DNA of 64,000 nt from Polyangium mundeleinium. GTDB taxonomy: Bacteria > Myxococcota_A > Polyangia > Polyangiales > Polyangiaceae. The stretch is taken from NCBI RefSeq assembly GCF_028369105.1, contig NZ_JAQNDO010000001.1, forward strand, positions 10,634,501-10,698,500. The letters are read 5' to 3'. Position numbers and translations under genes: made by a program. This document shows, in pieces, positions 60,616 through 64,000 of this stretch. The notes below the pieces were generated by a model that was not told where the DNA came from, did no database searches, and worked only from the letters and a program-made list of their open reading frames with translations. Numbering within the stretch: the stretch's first letter is position 1; every line of letters begins with the position of its first letter.

Positions 60616-60792
60616 CGAGCGCCCCCCGGGGCGCCGCGGAGGCCCTCGGGGGTGGCGGACGTCCGCTGTCGTCGCGCCCGCCGGTCACGTTGCCCTCGAC
60701 GTATCGAGCGTGGCGCCACGCGGCGTGTCATGAATGGGCAGCATGGGATGCGCGGCGCGCCGCATGTCCCGACCGAAGGAGGGTTCGACGTC

Positions 60793-61146
60793 ATGACAGG
60801 CTGGACGATCGGGTACGGCGGTCTCTTGACCGCGCTCGGCATCGGGGGGTTCGTCGCGACAGGCAGGGAGCACAAGACGGCGCTGATCCCCGCGGGCGTG
60901 GGCGCGGCGGCGCTGGGGCTCGGCCTGCTCGCCCGTCGGGGTTCGTCCCGGAAGGCCGCGCTCGTGGGCGCGACGGCCGTGGCAGGCCTCGGCCTCGCCG
61001 GCGCCGCGCGCGGACTCGGCAAGCTGCCTGCGCTGCTCCGCGGCGAGCCGGTCGAGCGGCCTGCGGCGGTGATCGCCCAATCGATCATGGCCGGCACGTC
61101 CGCGGCCTACCTCCTCGCCGCCGTGCCTTCCCTGCTCCGCGACTGA
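60793..61146 (+). CDS. Small multi-pass membrane protein, TMEM14/UPF0136-like
   Basis: A 117-residue protein with about four hydrophobic segments rich in Gly and Ala (IGYGGLLTALGIGGFVATG, AALIPAGVGAAALGLGLLA-type stretches, AALVGATAVAGLGLAGAARG and SIMAGTSAAYLLAAVPSLL). The Gly spacing resembles TMEM14/UPF0136 proteins. ATG 60793 is preceded by GGAGGG nine bases upstream; the longer frame to 60652 is not convincing. It lies 177 bases after the XRE gene, with the 2-oxoglutarate oxygenase gene 40 bases downstream. Confidence 0.7.
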   Translation: MTGWTIGYGGLLTALGIGGFVATGREHKTALIPAGVGAAALGLGLLARRGSSRKAALVGATAVAGLGLAGAARGLGKLPALLRGEPVERPAAVIAQSIMAGTSAAYLLAAVPSLLRD

Positions 61147-61186
61147 GCCCTCCCGCGAGCGGCTATCGTGGTACGCTCGCGTTTGC

Positions 61187-61939
61187 ATGACGCGCCCCTC
61201 GTATTCGCTCCGCCAGACGTGGCTGTCCGACCTCACCGAGCGATGCCTCGATCCCGGGTTCGTCCGCGCGGTGCAGGCCGGGACGCGTGAGGCCCTCGAA
61301 GAGCTCGTGGAGCGCCCTCATGCCGGCGTGCTCGAATTCCCGCTGTTCTCGACCGAGTACATGGAGGCCCTCCTGCGGGAGATCCACGCATTCGAGCACG
61401 CGTGCCGCCACCGGAGCGTGCGCCCGCTCCGGCCGAACAGCATGAACAACCAGGGGGTCGTGCTTTCGGAGCTCGGGCTCGAAGACGCGATGGATGAGCT
61501 CCTCTACACCTGGCTCGCGCCCCTCACGAAGTGGGCATTCCCGGAGCATGACGGTTCGAGCCTCGATCACCAGCACGCGTTCGTCGTGGAGTATGCGGAG
61601 AACGGCGATACCGACCTCGGGTTTCACGTCGACGATAGCGAGGTGACGCTCAACGCGTGCCTGGGGCTCTCGTTCGAAGGGGCCGAGGTGTACTTCCGGG
61701 GCGCTCGTTGCGACGCGCATCGGGAGGACCCGGCGAACGACGCGGAGGCGTGGCAATGGCAGCCCGCCGCGGGCCGCGCGATCTTGCATGCGGGCGCCCA
61801 CCGGCACGGCGTGCATCCCTTGCGATCCGGGCGGCGCGTGAATCTCATCGTCTGGGCACGCAGCTCCAGGCACCGCCGCCTTCACCGAGCGCCGCACGAA
61901 GGCCCCACGGCGTGGTGCCCGCGGTGCGAGGCGGCCTGA
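61187..61939 (+). CDS. 2-oxoglutarate/Fe(II)-dependent oxygenase, prolyl-4-hydroxylase-like
   Basis: A 250-residue soluble protein of the 2OG-Fe(II) dioxygenase superfamily. The iron ligands HxD are in LGFHVDDSEVTLNACLGL and the distal His and the 2OG-binding Arg in GAHRHGVHPLRSGRRVNLIV. The C-terminal CPRCEAA gives a CxxC that may bind a metal. It resembles OGFOD2/P4H-like enzymes that hydroxylate proteins or small molecules. Start ATG 61187 (MTRPSYSLR). Neighbours do not define the substrate. Confidence 0.88.
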   Translation: MTRPSYSLRQTWLSDLTERCLDPGFVRAVQAGTREALEELVERPHAGVLEFPLFSTEYMEALLREIHAFEHACRHRSVRPLRPNSMNNQGVVLSELGLEDAMDELLYTWLAPLTKWAFPEHDGSSLDHQHAFVVEYAENGDTDLGFHVDDSEVTLNACLGLSFEGAEVYFRGARCDAHREDPANDAEAWQWQPAAGRAILHAGAHRHGVHPLRSGRRVNLIVWARSSRHRRLHRAPHEGPTAWCPRCEAA

Positions 61940-61978
61940 GACATTGACAGGCCAAGCGGGCGCGGCTCTACTCGCAAC

Positions 61979-62926
61979 GTGCTCGTACGTGCATGTCTCC
62001 TGGTCCTTCTGCCGCTCGCGATCGGCGGATGCTCGGGTCCGCCGCCTTCCTTCAAGGAGGCGGAGAACCTCGAAGCCCAAGCCAACTTCGAAGAGGCCGC
62101 TCAGAAGTTCGAGCTCGTCTGCGCCGAAGGGCCGGCGAGCCCTGAATGCCAGCAGAGCAGCGCACGGGCCGCGGGCGCGCTCGGGACGGCCGCGACGAAG
62201 GCCGTCGAGAAAAATGAATTCGGCAAGGCCGAGCGCCTGCTCCTCCGCGCCCTCGCCTCCGCGGACGAACCCACGGCCAAGGACATCGAGGCCCGCCTCG
62301 GCAAGGAGGACCTGACCGAAGGCGTTCGCTTCGAGCAGGCCGCCGCCGATACGGACAAGGCGCGCGCGTTCGATACGATGAACGCGCTCGCCGCCGGAAG
62401 CACGCCCGCCGCGGCGCTGGCGAAGGCTTGGGTCGAGAAAGAGCGACCGGGGCTGCTCGTGGCGCAGGTCAAAGCCGCGTGCAGTCCGGAGCATCAGGGC
62501 TCGTGCGCCGAGACGTTCGAGAAACTCGAAGCGCTGCCCGAGAAGCCGCCCGGTGAAGGCGAGGCCAAAGCCGCTTACGACGCCGAGCAAAAGCGCACGG
62601 AGAAGGCGCGCGCCGAGCTCGACAGGTTCGTCGCCGTCTTCGCGCAGCGGGGCAAGAAGGACCTGGCGTTCAACCTCTGCTTGGCCGAGAAGGCGAGCGA
62701 GATCGATGCCGAGTTTCAGCGCATCCGCGCCTGCGAGGAAGACATCTACGCCGACGGCAAATCCGCCTACGAGCGGTTCGAGGCGCGGCAGACCGAGGAC
62801 TCGCTCTTTCGCAGGCGCCTCGCGACGCTCGGTGATCCGGTCGCCATTGCGAGGTACGAGGCGCGCCAGAAGGGCGCCCTCGCGACGGGGGAGGATCCGA
62901 AGAAGGCCGCGGGAGGTGCGAAATGA
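61979..62926 (+). CDS. Tandem helical lipoprotein 1
   Basis: A 315-residue lipoprotein: signal LVLLPLAIGGC, then alpha-helical repeats resembling TPR with FKEAENLEAQANFEEAAQKFELV and Cys-containing segments (CAEGPASPECQQSS). It is paralogous in arrangement to the next gene: both begin with a lipoprotein signal, a KEAE or AREAE repeat, and share KPPGEGEAKAAYDAEQKR / SPEASEAKALVDAEYKR blocks. Start GTG 61979. The stop overlaps the following start by four bases (ATGA), so the two form one coupled operon. Function unknown. Confidence 0.82.
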   Translation: MLVRACLLVLLPLAIGGCSGPPPSFKEAENLEAQANFEEAAQKFELVCAEGPASPECQQSSARAAGALGTAATKAVEKNEFGKAERLLLRALASADEPTAKDIEARLGKEDLTEGVRFEQAAADTDKARAFDTMNALAAGSTPAAALAKAWVEKERPGLLVAQVKAACSPEHQGSCAETFEKLEALPEKPPGEGEAKAAYDAEQKRTEKARAELDRFVAVFAQRGKKDLAFNLCLAEKASEIDAEFQRIRACEEDIYADGKSAYERFEARQTEDSLFRRRLATLGDPVAIARYEARQKGALATGEDPKKAAGGAK

Positions 62927-63861
62927 GCCGATCCATGGTGCAGGCCCTCGCCGTCCTCGCCCTCGCGCTCGCGGGCTGCGATGCGGCCAAGGAGCCGATG
63001 TCGAAAGCGAGAGAGGCCGAGGCGGCCGGCAAGGTCGCGGAGGCCAAGGCGCTTTATGCCGAGGTCTGCAAGGCCGCCGAGAGCTCGCCGTTTTGCCCCG
63101 TGGCGAAACAACGAATCGAGGCCCTCACGGTCCGGGAGGCGACCACGCTCGTCGCCGAAGGGCAATCCGGCAAAGCCAAGGAGCTGTCGGCGACGGTCAC
63201 GGATGCGCCGGCGAAACGCGCGTTCGAGGCGCTCGCAAAAACGCGGGCGATGAGCAGCGCGGCCGCGTTCGAGGAGGCGAACGCCTCGGCGGACAAGGCT
63301 GCGGCGCGGGCCAAGATGGAGGAGCTCGCCGGGCAAAGCTCGCCGGTCGCGGACAAGGCGAAGGAGTGGCTCACGAAGAATGGCCCGGCCCTCCTCCTCG
63401 ACGAGGTGAAAGCCGCGTGCAAGCCGGACGGCACCGGCTCCTGCGTCGATCTCGGCAAGAAAATCGCCAAGCTCTTCCCCACGAGCCCCGAGGCCAGCGA
63501 GGCGAAGGCGCTGGTCGACGCCGAATACAAGCGCCTCCATCCGCTCCTCAAGCAGGCCGAAGCGCTGCTCGTGCAACGGCTGGAGATTTCCAACTGGAAG
63601 AGCAAATACGACCTCTGCCTGAAGCAGGCGGAGCCCTCCCCGGGGGGCTACGAGATGCAGGTGTGCAAGACGGAGGTGGGCATTCCCGAGGACCGAGGGG
63701 ATCCCTTCAGCACGAGCTTCCTCGAAGGGGCGTGGAAGAAGAAGCTCACGGAGATCCACGATCCGGGCTGGGTGAAATCCCTCGAGGACCGGTGGGGGAA
63801 GATCGAAAGCGACGGGATCTACGATCCGGCGAGCTTGCCCAAGCCGGGCGAGTCGAAGTAG
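62923..63861 (+). CDS. Tandem helical lipoprotein 2
   Basis: A 312-residue lipoprotein: signal VLALALAGC (Cys19), then AREAEAAGKVAEAKALYAEV and helical repeats with VKAACKPDGTGSCVDLGKKI, which parallels VKAACSPEHQGSCAETFEKL in the preceding gene, so they arose by tandem duplication. Coupled to it by an ATGA overlap. The C-terminal part (FSTSFLEGAWKKKLTEIHDP) differs from the first copy. Likely both are surface or periplasmic scaffold proteins with disulfide pairs. Confidence 0.82.
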   Translation: MSRSMVQALAVLALALAGCDAAKEPMSKAREAEAAGKVAEAKALYAEVCKAAESSPFCPVAKQRIEALTVREATTLVAEGQSGKAKELSATVTDAPAKRAFEALAKTRAMSSAAAFEEANASADKAAARAKMEELAGQSSPVADKAKEWLTKNGPALLLDEVKAACKPDGTGSCVDLGKKIAKLFPTSPEASEAKALVDAEYKRLHPLLKQAEALLVQRLEISNWKSKYDLCLKQAEPSPGGYEMQVCKTEVGIPEDRGDPFSTSFLEGAWKKKLTEIHDPGWVKSLEDRWGKIESDGIYDPASLPKPGESK

Positions 63862-63944
63862 CCGTCGTCCCCCGCACATTTCGGCGATCGCACGCCCCCC
63901 CATTTTCTGTGATCAACGTGCCCCGGACCGGGCATGGTAGAGAC

Positions 63945-64000
63945 GTGGCCACCGCTCTTGCCCATGTCCTCCCCGCGTTCGCCGCGCCTTGCGTGGCCGC
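63945..64000 (+). CDS. Possible start of a gene cut by the window end
   Basis: From GTG 63945 the frame reads MATALAHVLPAFAAPCVA and stays open to the end of the window. It could be the N-terminus of a protein, but 18 residues are too few to judge and the ribosome-binding site (GTAGAGAC) is weak. The gap 63862-63944 is otherwise featureless. Confidence 0.2.
   Translation, partial: MATALAHVLPAFAAPCVA

Overview
The window looks like chromosomal DNA of a Polyangiaceae-type myxobacterium (Sorangium/Polyangium relatives). This is inferred from the very high GC, the giant Ser/Thr kinase-AAA-GAF-histidine kinase hybrid, a TIGR02265/DUF2378-like protein, the many secreted lipoproteins with Gly/Ser/Pro-rich linkers, and the mix of sigma factors. 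No rRNA, tRNA, CRISPR array, insertion sequence or phage gene was recognised.

Layout. 0-11 kb: the hybrid kinase (minus), a TVP38/DedA-like membrane protein divergent from a TetR regulator, an SDR-like protein, and an M1 aminopeptidase lipoprotein behind a sigma-54-like promoter. 11-17.5 kb: an overlapping sigma factor / membrane anti-sigma-like protein / secreted CHAT-protease operon, followed by two secreted-protein genes that share one promoter motif. 17.4-23.3 kb: an RpoH-like sigma factor, an EmrAB-type exporter, a divergent TetR regulator with a twin palindromic operator, and a cytochrome P450. 23.3-31.5 kb: NRDE protein, YbiT-type ABC-F ATPase, quinone-oxidoreductase-like MDR, nucleoside-hydrolase-like protein, a subtilase remnant, AraC regulator, alpha/beta hydrolase and NmrA-like reductase. 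31.5-38.7 kb: a DUF6624-like protein, a STAS-like protein, then a surface-redox-looking block (two haem-motif lipoproteins, DUF2271, DUF4266, two outer-membrane barrels, a lipoprotein with 42 consecutive Asp) and a rhomboid protease. 38.7-46.5 kb: PolX/PHP-like gene, small membrane protein, second STAS-like protein, a beta-propeller di-haem protein coupled to a Cys-rich secreted protein, and a barrel protein. 46.5-51.4 kb: galK, GH1 glycosidase, galE (convergent) and gltS. 51.4-64 kb: lipoproteins, TIGR02265-like protein, a metzincin-like protease, a receiver-like protein, phasin-like protein, astD, an LA_2272-type repeat protein, XRE regulator, 2-oxoglutarate oxygenase and tandem paralogous lipoproteins.

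Four long genes (hybrid kinase, PolX/PHP, GH1, metzincin) are each broken by one small indel while homology continues in another frame. Either several genes are decaying or the assembly carries indel errors, and this should be settled before calling any of them pseudogenes. The most interesting candidate systems are the sigma/anti-sigma/CHAT operon with its likely target promoters and the DUF2271-DUF4266-DUF3570 surface block with its poly-Asp lipoprotein.

Family names come from recognising motifs by eye; no database search was run.
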